DNA of 64,000 nt, taken from Bradyrhizobium sp. AUGA SZCCT0283 (lineage in GTDB: Bacteria; Pseudomonadota; Alphaproteobacteria; Rhizobiales; Xanthobacteraceae). Made by a program: the position numbers and the translations under genes. Below, in pieces: positions 18,768 to 27,623 of this stretch (position 1 is the first letter of the stretch; each line of letters starts with the position of its first letter). Location of the stretch: NCBI RefSeq assembly GCF_018130385.1, contig NZ_JAFCLU010000032.1, positions 1 through 64,000 of the forward strand, written 5' to 3'. The notes under the pieces were generated by a model. The model was not told where the DNA came from. It ran no database searches and saw only the letters and a list, made by a program, of their open reading frames with translations.

Positions 18768-20143
18768 CCGCGAACCTTTTCGCCTTCACTTGCGGCCCAC
18801 CATGGGCCTGAGTCGATTGGAGTGCCGTCCTTACGGAACTCGACATAGAGCACCGGCTGGCTCGCGGTCGTCGCGAGAATGGATGCAACCTGGGACCTCG
18901 ATCCCATGGTCGCGACCGGCTCCCCCGTAAGTACAAACTGGCCGATGTTTACCGAAATGCGCTCCATCCCGGCGATCAGGACATGATACCCGCCCCCGGC
19001 ATTGAGGATCAAGAGTTGTCCGTAGCTGCGGAAGGGCCCGGCGTAAACAACCCAGCCGTCACACGGTGTTGTGACTTGAGCGCCGGCCTTGGTTGCCAAG
19101 GAAATGCCTTTTTCTACGCCACCCGCACCATCGGAACCGCCAAAATCGCGAATCTTGCGGCCATTGACCGGAAAGGCGAACAGGCCCCGGGCGGAGGCAA
19201 AGGCGATGGCCGGGCTTAATCGGGCAGGGTCCTTCAGTGCCCCCAGGTTGGGTTTGCCGCCCGGGGAGGCCGGAGCGCCCTGCAGGCTGGCGGTTGCGGC
19301 CGCCTTGGCCGCACTCTTCAGGTCTTGCTCCATTTTCGTGATCAGGCCCTGCAGGCCCTCGACCTGTCTGGAAAGGTTGATGGCGCGCGCGCCTTCGGCC
19401 TCGACGTCCTTTTCGATCGCACTCTGCTTGCGCTGCCGCTCTTCCACCAGCGCGGCCAGCCTGACTGAATCGTCCTTCAGCCTGTCGCGGTCCCGTGCCA
19501 GCGCATCGCGCTCGGTGGCGATGCGCTGGCGCAAGCTCACCAGTTCGCCGAGATCGGCGGCGAGTTTCTCCGCGCGTCCGCGCAGTTCGGGCACGACGGA
19601 TCCGAGCAGCATGGCGGTGCGCAGCGATTGCAGCGCGTCCTCTGGCCGGACCAGCAGCGCCGGCGGCGTGCGTCGGCCGGCCCGCTGCAACGCCGCCAGT
19701 ACCTCGACGATTTCGGAGCGGCGTGAATCGAGCGAAGCCCTGACCTGTTGCTCGCGGCTGTCGAGCGGGCGCAGACCGGCCTCGGTCTCGCCGATGCGGG
19801 TCTCGACGCTGCGGACCTGGGTGGCGATATCGATCAGTTGCTGGTTGAGCTTGGAGCGGTCCTGGCCGATCGCCGCGATATCGGCCTTCAGTTTCTGCTG
19901 AAGCTCGGCCGCCTTGCGCTGCTGCTCGCGCGTGGCCTCCAGTTCCTCCTCGCGCTGCTTGATGGCATCGGGGGAAACGGCCGTCGCCTGCTGTGCCGGA
20001 GCTGCGGACTGCGCTATCGCCGGCGAAAGCGATGCAGCGGCGAAGCTTGCGAACAGCAGGTGCAGGGAAAGCGAGACAGCCGACATCAGCGGCCTGCCGC
20101 GGCCGGCGGTGTCGAATGGGTGAATGTCCCGCGTTGAATGCAT
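18764..20143 (-). CDS. envC: Murein hydrolase activator EnvC / M23 peptidase
   Basis: The protein is 459 residues. It has a signal peptide (SLSLHLLFASFAAASLSPAIA), a long coiled coil (about residues 55-280, rich in Glu/Arg/Gln heptads) and a C-terminal LytM domain ('FAFPVNGRKIRDFGGSDGAGGVEKGISLATKAGAQVTTPCDGWVVYAGPFRSYGQLLIL'). The H-x-H and H-x(3)-D zinc ligands of active LytM enzymes are not preserved (GGVEKGISL in place of HxGxD), which fits an activator of amidases like EnvC rather than an enzyme. A second start at MSAVSLSL would place the signal peptide at the very N-terminus. It overlaps ctpA by four bases. Confidence 0.9.
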   Translation of the reverse strand: MHSTRDIHPFDTAGRGRPLMSAVSLSLHLLFASFAAASLSPAIAQSAAPAQQATAVSPDAIKQREEELEATREQQRKAAELQQKLKADIAAIGQDRSKLNQQLIDIATQVRSVETRIGETEAGLRPLDSREQQVRASLDSRRSEIVEVLAALQRAGRRTPPALLVRPEDALQSLRTAMLLGSVVPELRGRAEKLAADLGELVSLRQRIATERDALARDRDRLKDDSVRLAALVEERQRKQSAIEKDVEAEGARAINLSRQVEGLQGLITKMEQDLKSAAKAAATASLQGAPASPGGKPNLGALKDPARLSPAIAFASARGLFAFPVNGRKIRDFGGSDGAGGVEKGISLATKAGAQVTTPCDGWVVYAGPFRSYGQLLILNAGGGYHVLIAGMERISVNIGQFVLTGEPVATMGSRSQVASILATTASQPVLYVEFRKDGTPIDSGPWWAASEGEKVRG

Positions 20144-20183
20144 CCGGTCTATTCGGCGTTATCTGTATTCACGTCACCGTGCC

Positions 20184-20666
20184 TTACGCGCGATGGTAGG
20201 GGTGGCCGGCCAAGATGGTCGCGGCCCGGTAAATCTGTTCAAGAAGCATGACGCGGACCATTTGATGCGGCCAGGTCGCCGAGCCGAACGCAATGCGTAG
20301 TTTAGCCTTGCGCTGCAAATCGGGCGAAAGTCCGTCCGCGCCGCCGATCGCGAAAATAGTGTTGGCGATCCCCTCATCCCGCCATTGGCCGAGCTGCCGG
20401 GCGAAGGTCGCGCTATCGATGCTCTTGCCGTGCTCGTCCAGCGCCACCAGCACGGATTTCTCCGGTATTGCCGCCGCGATCGCCGCGGCTTCCTCCGAGA
20501 TCCGGGTCGCGGTGTCGCGCGCGCGGCTTTCGGGAATTTCTTGGATCGCAAGGCCGCGAAAGCCGAGCTTGCGCCCGATATCCTCGAAGCGCTCGCGATA
20601 GCGTTCGGCCAGTTCCTGCTCCGGGCCCTGCTTCAGCCGGCCGATTGAGACCACGACAAGGCGCAT
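20184..20666 (-). CDS. rlmH: 23S rRNA pseudouridine(1915) N3-methyltransferase RlmH
   Basis: This is a SPOUT-class methyltransferase acting on helix 69 of 23S rRNA. The protein is 160 residues, the normal size. Blocks are 'MRLVVVSIGRLKQGPEQELAERYRERF', 'LVALDEHGKSIDSATFA', the SAM-binding knot 'TIFAIGGADGLS' and the C-terminal 'WPHQMVRVMLLEQIYRAATILAGHPYHR', whose RxxxxEQxYRAxxIxxxxPYH is diagnostic. It follows rsfS in the conserved order. Confidence 0.97.
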   Translation of the reverse strand: MRLVVVSIGRLKQGPEQELAERYRERFEDIGRKLGFRGLAIQEIPESRARDTATRISEEAAAIAAAIPEKSVLVALDEHGKSIDSATFARQLGQWRDEGIANTIFAIGGADGLSPDLQRKAKLRIAFGSATWPHQMVRVMLLEQIYRAATILAGHPYHRA

Positions 20667-20762
20667 GAATGCTGTTTCTGGCGTGCACTTTCCGGCACGC
20701 GCGCCCTAAAGCGCGCGCAAGCAGACTACATGCGCTTCAGCCGATTCGCATCGGCCGAGAGT

Positions 20763-21200
20763 TCAGATCGCTGCCGCCGCCGGGTTTTGCGCCCACAACC
20801 TTTCGAGATTGTAGAATTCGCGCACCTCGGGTCTGAACACGTGCACGACCACATCGCCGGAATCGATCAGCACCCAGTCGCAATTGGGCAAGCCCTCGAC
20901 ATGGATGTTCTTGATGCCGTTTTCCTTCAGGGTTTTCGTGACGTTTTCCGCGATCGCGCCGACGTGCCGGTTGGCCCGGCCTGACGTGACGATCATGTAA
21001 TCGGAAAATGCGGATTTGCCGCGAAGGTCGATGGTGATCGTTTCTTCCGCCTTCATATCGTCGAGGCGGGAGAGGATCATATTCAGCGTCTTGTCGGCGT
21101 CGGGTTGCGCCTTCAAGGCCGCAGCTTGTGTCGATGTTTTACGCGGGGTCTTGGCAGATTTGCTGGGAACCTTGGGTAAAACAGACTTGGACTTGGACAA
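20763..21200 (-). CDS. rsfS: Ribosomal silencing factor RsfS
   Basis: RsfS binds L14 (uL14) and blocks subunit joining under starvation. The RsfS core begins around residue 38: 'ILSRLDDMKAEETITIDLRGKSAFSDYMIVTSGRANRHVGAIAENV' and ends with 'NCDWVLIDSGDVVVHVFRPEVREFYNLERLW', the family signature. About 35 basic/Ala residues precede it. No ATG fits: the frame starts at TTG 21200 or possibly CTG 21215, where AAAGGA is better placed. Length 145 residues. It sits between nadD and rlmH. Confidence 0.93.
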   Translation of the reverse strand: MSKSKSVLPKVPSKSAKTPRKTSTQAAALKAQPDADKTLNMILSRLDDMKAEETITIDLRGKSAFSDYMIVTSGRANRHVGAIAENVTKTLKENGIKNIHVEGLPNCDWVLIDSGDVVVHVFRPEVREFYNLERLWAQNPAAAAI

Positions 21201-21335
21201 TACAGATGTGGCCAGGGACCATTCCTTTCACTGTATCGCGAACGCCGAATCCCGACGTCCGCCGACTATATTAGGCATGTGGGGTTAATGGTTTCAATAT
21301 TCCAGTGAGCCCTACTTGCCGGTTCGAACAGACTG

Positions 21336-21965
21336 TCACTTCTTTGCCTTCCAGCTGCCGTCGGAGTTCCGGAGGCCCGTGGACGACAGGTTCAGTTTCA
21401 TGCCGGTGAGGAAAACCCAGGCAGGGGCCTGCTGATCCGCTAGCCGGGCCGCCTGATTCTCGGGCACGCGGTAGCGCGCCAAGGCCTGGGCGGCGGGGGC
21501 TGCAAGCGCCCGGAAACTCTGCGGCGGACGGTCGATCACGGCGAGCGGCACCTCGGAGGCGATGCGCCGCCAGTGCTTCCAGCGATGGAACTGCGCGAGA
21601 TTGTCGGCGCCCATGATCCAGACGAAGCGCACGCCGGAAACGCGGCGGCGCAAATGAATGATCGTATCGACAGTGTACCTGACGCCGATGACAGCTTCGA
21701 GACAGCTGATGTCGATGCGCGGATCGTCGGCGACCTCGCGCGCGGCGTTGGCGCGCTCGGAAAGGCCATGCAGCCGGCCGGTATCCTTCAGCGGATTGCC
21801 CGGCGTCAGCAGCCACCAGACGCGATCGAGCTTCAGGCGCTTCAGCGCAAACAGGCTGATGGCGCGATGCGCCGCGTGCGGCGGATTGAATGAGCCCCCG
21901 AGCAGGCCGATGCGCATGCCGTTGGTATGGAAGGGGATGGCTTGCGCGGCCGATTGCGATTGCAT
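21336..21965 (-). CDS. nadD: Nicotinate-nucleotide adenylyltransferase NadD
   Basis: NadD makes deamido-NAD from nicotinate mononucleotide and ATP. The core starts with 'MRIGLLGGSFNPPHAAHRAISLFALKRL', containing the nucleotidyltransferase GGSFNPPHxxH motif. 'VWWLLTPGNPLKD', 'FVWIMGADNLAQFHRWKHW' and the C-terminal 'LSSTGLRN' (ISSTxIR block) follow. I place the start at the ATG 21965 (MQSQSAAQ); GTG 21986 is also open and the family often carries such an N-terminal extension in this group. It follows proA by only a few tens of bases. Confidence 0.93.
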   Translation of the reverse strand: MQSQSAAQAIPFHTNGMRIGLLGGSFNPPHAAHRAISLFALKRLKLDRVWWLLTPGNPLKDTGRLHGLSERANAAREVADDPRIDISCLEAVIGVRYTVDTIIHLRRRVSGVRFVWIMGADNLAQFHRWKHWRRIASEVPLAVIDRPPQSFRALAAPAAQALARYRVPENQAARLADQQAPAWVFLTGMKLNLSSTGLRNSDGSWKAKK

Positions 21966-21996
21966 CAGCCGGGTCACCGCGTGCACGGGCTGGCGT

Positions 21997-23289
21997 TCAC
22001 GGCCGCGTCTGCCCGGTGCCGTGAACGCGGTATTTGAAGCTCGTCAATTGCTCGGCGCCGACAGGGCCGCGGGCATGGAATTTGCCGGTGGCAATCCCGA
22101 TCTCCGCGCCGAAGCCGAACTCGCCGCCATCGGCGAACTGCGTCGATGCGTTGTGCAGCACGATCGCGGAATCGACCTCGCTGAGGAATTTCTCAGCCGC
22201 CTTGATATCCTCGGCCACGATCGCATCGGTATGATGCGAGCCGTGATCATGGATATGCGCGATCGCGTCATCGACGCCGTCGACAACGCGCGCCGCGATG
22301 ACGGCGTCGAGATATTCGGTGTCCCAATCCTCGTCGGTTGCCGGCTTCACTCGCGCGTCGACCTTCTGCACGGCGGCGTCGCCACGCACCTCGCAGCCGG
22401 CTTCGATCAGCATCTCGACCAGCGGCTTCAGATTTGTCGCCGCCGCAGCACGATCGACCAGCAGCGTCTCGGCTGCCCCACAGACGCCGGTACGGCGCAT
22501 CTTGGCGTTCAGCACGATCGACTTCGCCATCTCGAGATTGGCGGATCGATCGACATAGACGTGGTTGACGCCTTCGAGATGCGCAAACACCGGCACGCGC
22601 GCTTCGGCCTCGACGCGCGCGACCAGGCTCTTGCCGCCGCGCGGCACGATCACGTCGATACCGCCACCCAGTCCGCCGAGCATCAGCCCGACCGCCGCGC
22701 GGTCGCGCGTCGGCACCAGCGTGATCGCGGCCTCCGGCAGGCCCGCCTCGCGCAGGCCCTGCACCAGGCAGTCATGGATCGCGCGGCAGGAGCGGAAACT
22801 GTCGGAGCCGCCGCGCAGGATCACGGCATTGCCGGCCTTCAGGCAAAGCACGCCGGCATCAGCCGCGACATTGGGACGGCTCTCGAAGATCACACCGATC
22901 ACCCCGAGCGGCACGCGCACGCGTTCGATGGTCATGCCGTTCGGTCGCTGCCAGCTCTCGGTGACGGTGCCGACCGGATCGGGAATGCCGCGCACCGTGG
23001 CGACCCCGTCAGCCATGGAATCGATCCGCCCCGGCGTCAGCGTCAGGCGATCGATGAAGGCAGAGGTCGCGCCGGCGGCGCGCACTTCCGCGACGTCCTC
23101 GGCATTGGCGGCGAGGATCTTTGCCGCGTTGGCGCGGATCGCCCGCTCGATCGCTTCCAGCGCGCGGTCCTTCTGCTCCGGCGGCGCCAGCGCCAGCACC
23201 CGCGCAGCGGCGCGCGCCTGGGTCGCGAGGTCGGTCATCAAAGCGGGCAGATCGGCGGTGCCGTCGATTGCCTTGAGAGGCGCGGTCAT
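21997..23289 (-). CDS. proA: Glutamate-5-semialdehyde dehydrogenase ProA
   Basis: This is the second step of proline synthesis, reducing gamma-glutamyl phosphate with NADPH. It has about 430 residues from ATG 23289 (MTAPLKAIDGTADLP). Visible are 'PLGVIGVIFESRPNVAADAGVLCLKAGNAVILRGGSDSFRS', the catalytic cysteine region 'KMRRTGVCGAAETLLVD' and 'FHARGPVGAEQLTSFKYRVHGTGQTRP' at the end. A start at 23328 is open but unsupported. It is downstream of proB in the usual pair. Confidence 0.96.
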   Translation of the reverse strand: MTAPLKAIDGTADLPALMTDLATQARAAARVLALAPPEQKDRALEAIERAIRANAAKILAANAEDVAEVRAAGATSAFIDRLTLTPGRIDSMADGVATVRGIPDPVGTVTESWQRPNGMTIERVRVPLGVIGVIFESRPNVAADAGVLCLKAGNAVILRGGSDSFRSCRAIHDCLVQGLREAGLPEAAITLVPTRDRAAVGLMLGGLGGGIDVIVPRGGKSLVARVEAEARVPVFAHLEGVNHVYVDRSANLEMAKSIVLNAKMRRTGVCGAAETLLVDRAAAATNLKPLVEMLIEAGCEVRGDAAVQKVDARVKPATDEDWDTEYLDAVIAARVVDGVDDAIAHIHDHGSHHTDAIVAEDIKAAEKFLSEVDSAIVLHNASTQFADGGEFGFGAEIGIATGKFHARGPVGAEQLTSFKYRVHGTGQTRP

Positions 23290-23405
23290 GGGGAGGCTCG
23301 TGGCTTGATTAAGGCCATGTCCTAGCACGGAAATCCCGCTCTTGCGAGGTCCGGAACCAGCATGGCTGGCTGGCGCTATCAGAAACAGGCAGATCGGCCA
23401 GTGGC

Positions 23406-24548
23406 CTACTTGGCCGGAATGGTCCCGGCCGGGCCCACGACGAGGTCGTCACGGTGGATCATCTCAGCCCGACCGCTGATGCCCAAAATGGCCATCACGT
23501 CCGGCGACGAGCGGCCCTTGATCTTTTCGGCGTCCTCGGCGTCGTAGGCGACGAGGCCGCGGCCGATCTCGTGGGTGTCGGGGCCGCGCACCACGACCGC
23601 ATCGCCGCGGGCGAACTGGCCCTCGATCCGGATCACGCCGGCCGGCAGCAGGCTTTTGCCGGCGCGCAGCGCCGCGACCGCGCCGGCATCGATGGTCAGC
23701 GTTCCCTTCGGCTCCAGCGAGCCCGCGATCCAGCGTTTTCGCGCGGTGACGGGATTGGCCGGCGTCAGGAACCAGGTGCAGCGGCCGCCATCAGCAATCG
23801 CCTGCAACGGATGCTCGATCTTGCCGGACGCAATCAGCATATGCGTACCCGACGTCGTCGCGATCTTGGCCGCCTCGATCTTGGTGAACATGCCGCCGCG
23901 CGACAATTCGGATTCAGCCGCGCCCGCCATCGCTTCGATTTCGGAGGTAACGGATTCGACGATCGGAATCAGTTTTGCGTTGGGATTGGCGCCGGGCGGC
24001 GCATCATAGAGGCCATCGATATCGGACAACAGGATCAGCAGGTCGGCGCTTGCCATGGTGGCGACGCGCGCGGCGAGGCGATCATTGTCGCCATAGCGGA
24101 TTTCGTTGGTCGCCACCGTGTCGTTCTCGTTGATCACGGGCACCGCGCGCCATTCCAGCAGTTTGCCGATGGTCGAACGGGCGTTGAGGTAGCGGCGGCG
24201 CTCCTCGGTGTCCTGCAGCGTCACCAAAATCTGTCCGGCGCCGATGCCGTGGGCCCCGAGCACTTCCGACCAGATCCGCGCCAGCGCGATCTGGCCCACC
24301 GCGGCGGCGCCCTGGCTCTCCTCGAGCTTCAACGGGCCGCGCGGCAATTTCAAACGGCTACGGCCGAGCGCAATCGAGCCGGATGAGACCACCAGAACGT
24401 CGCGGCCTTCGCCGTGCAGCTTGGCGATATCGGCCGCCAGCGCCGACAGCCACGCCGAGCGAACCTCGCCCGCATGGGAGTCGATCAGGAGCGAGGAGCC
24501 GACCTTGACGACGATGCGGCGAAAGCTTTTGAGCGCGGGGCGTTTCAT
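23406..24548 (-). CDS. proB: Glutamate 5-kinase ProB
   Basis: This is the first step of proline synthesis, phosphorylating glutamate. It has about 380 residues from ATG 24548 (MKRPALKSFRRIVVKVGSSLL). The amino acid kinase domain shows 'VVKVGSSLLID', 'VVSSGSIALGR', 'INENDTVATNEIRYGDNDRLAARVATMASADLLILLSDIDGLYD' and 'GGMFTKIEAAKIATTSGTHMLIASG'. A PUA domain covers about the last 100 residues. Feedback inhibition by proline is typical of this two-domain type. It is between obgE and proA. Confidence 0.96.
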   Translation of the reverse strand: MKRPALKSFRRIVVKVGSSLLIDSHAGEVRSAWLSALAADIAKLHGEGRDVLVVSSGSIALGRSRLKLPRGPLKLEESQGAAAVGQIALARIWSEVLGAHGIGAGQILVTLQDTEERRRYLNARSTIGKLLEWRAVPVINENDTVATNEIRYGDNDRLAARVATMASADLLILLSDIDGLYDAPPGANPNAKLIPIVESVTSEIEAMAGAAESELSRGGMFTKIEAAKIATTSGTHMLIASGKIEHPLQAIADGGRCTWFLTPANPVTARKRWIAGSLEPKGTLTIDAGAVAALRAGKSLLPAGVIRIEGQFARGDAVVVRGPDTHEIGRGLVAYDAEDAEKIKGRSSPDVMAILGISGRAEMIHRDDLVVGPAGTIPAK

Positions 24549-24639
24549 GATGCGGTCGAATGATACGGATGGTCGGGAAGCAATACGCGCCAGCTCCCCG
24601 ATTTGGAAGTGGCGCGGCCGGCGGAGGCTCAAGTTTGCA

Positions 24640-25692
24640 TCAGCCCTGCGGCGGCGTCGCCGGTGTCCACGGGTCCTGGCCGCCCTTGGCCTTGAGCGAA
24701 ACCGGGGCCTCGCCGATCACTTCGACCAGCGCCTTGAGCGCTTCGGGCACGCCTTCGCCGGTCGCGGCCGAAATCAACAGCGGCGTCTTTTTCGCGGCGC
24801 GTTTTAGCCGGTCCTTCTGCTTCTTCAATTCATCCGGCGCGACGGCGTCGATCTTGTTCAGTGCGACGATCTCGATCTTCTCGGCGAGATGCCCCTCATA
24901 CGCCTCGAGTTCGGTCCGCACCGTCTTGTAGGCCTTGCCGGCATGTTCGCAGGTGGCGTCGATCAGATGCAGCAGCACGCGGCAGCGCTCGACATGGCCG
25001 AGAAAGCGGTCGCCGAGCCCCGCGCCTTCATGCGCGCCCTCGATCAGGCCGGGAATGTCGGCGAGCACGAATTCGCGGCCCTGCGCGTTCACGACGCCGA
25101 GCTGCGGATGCAGCGTCGTGAAGGGATAATCCGCGATCTTCGGTTTCGCTGCGCTGACGACGGAGAGGAAGGTCGATTTGCCGGCATTGGGCAGGCCGAC
25201 GAGGCCGGCGTCCGCAATCAGTTTCAGCCGCAGCCAGATCCAGCGCTCCTCGCCTTCCTGGCCGGGATTGGCGTTGCGCGGCGCGCGGTTGGTCGAGGAT
25301 TTGAAATGCGCGTTGCCGAAGCCGCCATTGCCGCCTTCGGCCAGCACGAATTTTTCGCCGAGCTCGGTGAAGTCGTGGATCAGTGTTTCGCGATCCTCAT
25401 CGAAAATCTGGGTGCCGACCGGCACCTTCAGCACGATCGATTTGCCGTTGGCGCCATGGCGGTCCTTGCCCATGCCATTGGTGCCCTTCGGCGCCTTGAA
25501 GTGCTGCTGGTAGCGATAGTCGATCAGCGTGTTCAGCCCGTCGACGACCTCGACGATGACGTCGCCGCCGCGACCGCCATTGCCGCCGGAGGGGCCACCG
25601 AACTCGATAAACTTCTCGCGGCGGAACGCCACGCAGCCGTTTCCGCCGTCGCCGGAGCGAATATAGACCTTTGCCTCGTCAAGGAATTTCAT
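24640..25692 (-). CDS. obgE: GTPase ObgE/CgtA
   Basis: This is an essential GTPase of large-subunit assembly and stress control. The protein is 350 residues. The glycine-rich Obg fold comes first ('MKFLDEAKVYIRSGDGGNGCVAFRREKF', 'GGPSGGNGGRGGDV'), then the G domain with G1 'GLPNAGKSTFLS', G3 'DIPGLIEGAHEGAGLGDRFLGH' and G4 'NKIDA'. The short C-terminal tail ends 'DPWTPATPPQG' without an acidic extension. It is the first gene of the obgE-proBA-nadD-rsfS-rlmH string. Confidence 0.97.
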   Translation of the reverse strand: MKFLDEAKVYIRSGDGGNGCVAFRREKFIEFGGPSGGNGGRGGDVIVEVVDGLNTLIDYRYQQHFKAPKGTNGMGKDRHGANGKSIVLKVPVGTQIFDEDRETLIHDFTELGEKFVLAEGGNGGFGNAHFKSSTNRAPRNANPGQEGEERWIWLRLKLIADAGLVGLPNAGKSTFLSVVSAAKPKIADYPFTTLHPQLGVVNAQGREFVLADIPGLIEGAHEGAGLGDRFLGHVERCRVLLHLIDATCEHAGKAYKTVRTELEAYEGHLAEKIEIVALNKIDAVAPDELKKQKDRLKRAAKKTPLLISAATGEGVPEALKALVEVIGEAPVSLKAKGGQDPWTPATPPQG

Positions 25693-25805
25693 GATGTGTA
25701 CTAGTTAGGGCAGGGGGGCCCGTGCGGCAACCCTCAAGGCCCGTAACATTGGCGAAAAGCCTTAATTTTCGGGCCTTTTTGATGCCCGCAGGGTCAGCGG
25801 CCCGC

Positions 25806-26285
25806 TCATCCGGCCCTGCGACGGATCAGGAATTTCTGCATGCCTTCGAGCACCAGTTCTTTTCGCTGGTTGAACACGGTCGAGCGCAGCGTCACCACGC
25901 CGGTGCTGCGGCCGGGAACGAGCTCGGTGACTTCAAGCGCAGGGTAAAGGGTGTCGCCGGCATAGACCGGCTTCAGGAACTTGCTCGATTGTTCGAGGAA
26001 TCCGACCAGCGATTCCTCGACGAGATAGGGAAACAGCCCGGCGCCCGGGGCGGTGTGGACCAGGGTCTGAAAACCATGCGCGAGCAGGTCCGGCATGCCG
26101 CGGGCGCGGCAATATTCGACGTCGTAGTGGATCGGATGGGTATCGCCGCTCGCGGTCTGGAACGCGGCGAACACCGCCGAAGTCTGGGTCCGGCTCGGGA
26201 TCATAAAGCGTTCGCCGAGCACGAAATCCTCGAACCAGCGCTGTTCGCTCACCATGCGATGCTGTGCGGGGTCGAAGTCGGTCAT
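25806..26285 (-). CDS. MaoC family (hot-dog fold) dehydratase
   Basis: The protein is 159 residues. The hydratase-type signature is visible as 'QTASGDTHPIHYDVEYCRARGMPDLLAHGFQTLV', with the catalytic Asp and His of the (R)-specific enoyl-CoA hydratase motif (D-x(4)-H). 'FLKPVYAGDTLYPALEVTEL' is the second family block. These enzymes hydrate enoyl-CoA thioesters; the particular acyl substrate is unknown. It lies upstream of obgE on the same strand with about 110 bases between, where an AAGGCCCG/CGGGCCTT inverted repeat occurs. Confidence 0.85.
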   Translation of the reverse strand: MTDFDPAQHRMVSEQRWFEDFVLGERFMIPSRTQTSAVFAAFQTASGDTHPIHYDVEYCRARGMPDLLAHGFQTLVHTAPGAGLFPYLVEESLVGFLEQSSKFLKPVYAGDTLYPALEVTELVPGRSTGVVTLRSTVFNQRKELVLEGMQKFLIRRRAG

Positions 26286-26365
26286 GTCGGATTTTCCTGC
26301 GATGTCTTGCTATTGGTCCACGGCGTACCGGTATCTCACCAATTTGGCTGCGGCAATTCGTTCAA

Positions 26366-26520
26366 TTCGTCGTGCCCGGGCGATAGCGCGAAACGCGTCT
26401 TCGCGCTAGATGTCCCGGGCATCCACGTCGTTAAAACAGCGACACAAAGAAACGTGGATGGCTGGACATAGGCGAGCGGAAGCGACGCCGTCCTTCAGAC
26501 GGCTATGTCCGGTCATGCCG
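26366..26520. repeat. Composite palindromic intergenic repeat
   Basis: Nested inverted pairs fill this spacer: TGCCCGGG (26373) with CCCGGGCA (26414-26421), AGCGCGAA with TTCGCGCT, ATCCACGT with ACGTGGAT, and ACATAG with CTATGT. Phrases such as GGCGAGCGGAAGCGACGCCG are familiar from mosaic intergenic repeats of Bradyrhizobium. The repeat runs almost up to the EamA gene and falsely extends its open frame upstream. Confidence 0.7.
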
Positions 26521-26550
26521 GAGAAACTGCAGGAAGCGTCGAATCCCCCA

Positions 26551-27465
26551 ATGAGCCTCTTCGCCAAAATCTCCACCTATGATGAGCGCTCCGCACGCCT
26601 GGCCGGCATCGGATTGATGCTGCTGTCGATCTTCATGTTCTCGTTCGGCGATGCGCTCGGAAAATACATGGTCGCGACCTATTCGGTCGGGCAATTGCTG
26701 TGGCTGCGCGCCTGCGCGGCACTGCTGGTGCTGCTGCCGATGATCTGGAAGCAGCGCGCCGAATTCACCCGTCTCGAACGGCCGTGGCTGCAATTGCTTC
26801 GCGTGACGCTCTCGACGCTCGAAGTCGCCGCGTTCTTTCTCGCCACGGTCTATCTGCCGCTCGCCGACGTCATCACCTACTATCTGGCCTCGCCGATCTT
26901 CGTCACCGCGCTCTCCGGCATCGTGCTCGGCGAGCGCGTCGGCTGGCGGCGCTGGACCGCGATCCTGATCGGGTTCTGCGGCGTCCTGATTGCGCTGCGC
27001 CCGTCCACGCAGACCGTGAGCTGGCCCGCGATGATCGCGCTCGGTGGCAGCCTGTCGTTTGCGTTCCTGATGCTGATCACGCGCTCGCTGCGGGCGACGC
27101 CGGATATCGTGCTGGCCACGTCGCAATTCGGCGGCACGTTTCTGCTCGGCGCGCTGATGTCACCGATCGGCTGGGTGACGCCCACAATCGGCAGTCTGGG
27201 CCTGTTCGCTGCGGCGGGAATTGTTTCGGTAGGTGCGCTGGTGTGCATCAACCGTTCACTGAAACTGGCGCCGGCCAGCGTCGTGGTACCCTATCAATAT
27301 TCGATGATCGTCTGGGCGGTGATCTTCGGCTTTGTCGTGTTCGGCGATGTGCCGTCGATCTCGACCATCATCGGCGCGGCCATCATCATCGGCGCGGGCA
27401 TCTATATCTTCCTGCGCGAGCAGCAGCTCGGCCGCGAGGAAGCCGTCGTCAATCCGCCGGCTTAA
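26551..27465 (+). CDS. DMT-family transporter (two EamA domains)
   Basis: This is an inner-membrane exporter of the drug/metabolite superfamily with about ten membrane helices. It has 304 residues from ATG 26551 (MSLFAKISTYDERSARLAGIG). The two EamA repeats are visible: the first from about residue 20 to 140, closing with 'DVITYYLASPIFVTALSGIVLGERVGWRRWTAILIGFCGVLIALRP', and the second ending 'YQYSMIVWAVIFGFVVFGDVPSISTIIGAAIIIGAGIYIFLRE'. An upstream ATG at 26410 would translate the intergenic repeat, so I reject it. The substrate is not predictable. The gene is framed by repeats on both sides. Confidence 0.9.
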   Translation: MSLFAKISTYDERSARLAGIGLMLLSIFMFSFGDALGKYMVATYSVGQLLWLRACAALLVLLPMIWKQRAEFTRLERPWLQLLRVTLSTLEVAAFFLATVYLPLADVITYYLASPIFVTALSGIVLGERVGWRRWTAILIGFCGVLIALRPSTQTVSWPAMIALGGSLSFAFLMLITRSLRATPDIVLATSQFGGTFLLGALMSPIGWVTPTIGSLGLFAAAGIVSVGALVCINRSLKLAPASVVVPYQYSMIVWAVIFGFVVFGDVPSISTIIGAAIIIGAGIYIFLREQQLGREEAVVNPPA

Positions 27466-27477
27466 GCGGCTTGCACC

Positions 27478-27604
27478 GCCGTCGTCCCTGCGAACGCAGG
27501 GACCCATACGCCGCGGCGGCAATTGTTTTGCAAGGTGTCAGCCATCGCGCTTCAATCGAGAGCACAACGCGGTATGGGTCCCTGCGTTCGCAGGGACGAC
27601 AATT
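27478..27604. repeat. Perfect 29-base inverted repeat pair
   Basis: 27481-27509 and 27572-27600 are exact reverse complements over 29 bases. Each arm is itself a hairpin (TCCCTGCG-AA-CGCAGGGA). This is a known-looking rhizobial intergenic unit (GTCGTCCCTGCGAACGCAGG). It lies between the convergent EamA and GNAT genes, so it may serve as a two-way terminator or RNA end protector. Confidence 0.75.
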
Positions 27605-27623
27605 GTTATCGCGAGGCCGCGAA

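Noticed and set aside
17301..18848. 515-codon plus-strand frame opposite ctpA
   Set aside because: Antisense to a confirmed protease; no ribosome binding site and no known fold.
21658..23325. 555-codon plus-strand frame opposite nadD and proA
   Set aside because: It spans two confirmed genes on the other strand and is shadow sequence.
26410..26550. Upstream extension of the EamA gene to an ATG at 26410
   Set aside because: The added residues are a translation of the palindromic repeat; the ATG at 26551 begins the conserved protein.
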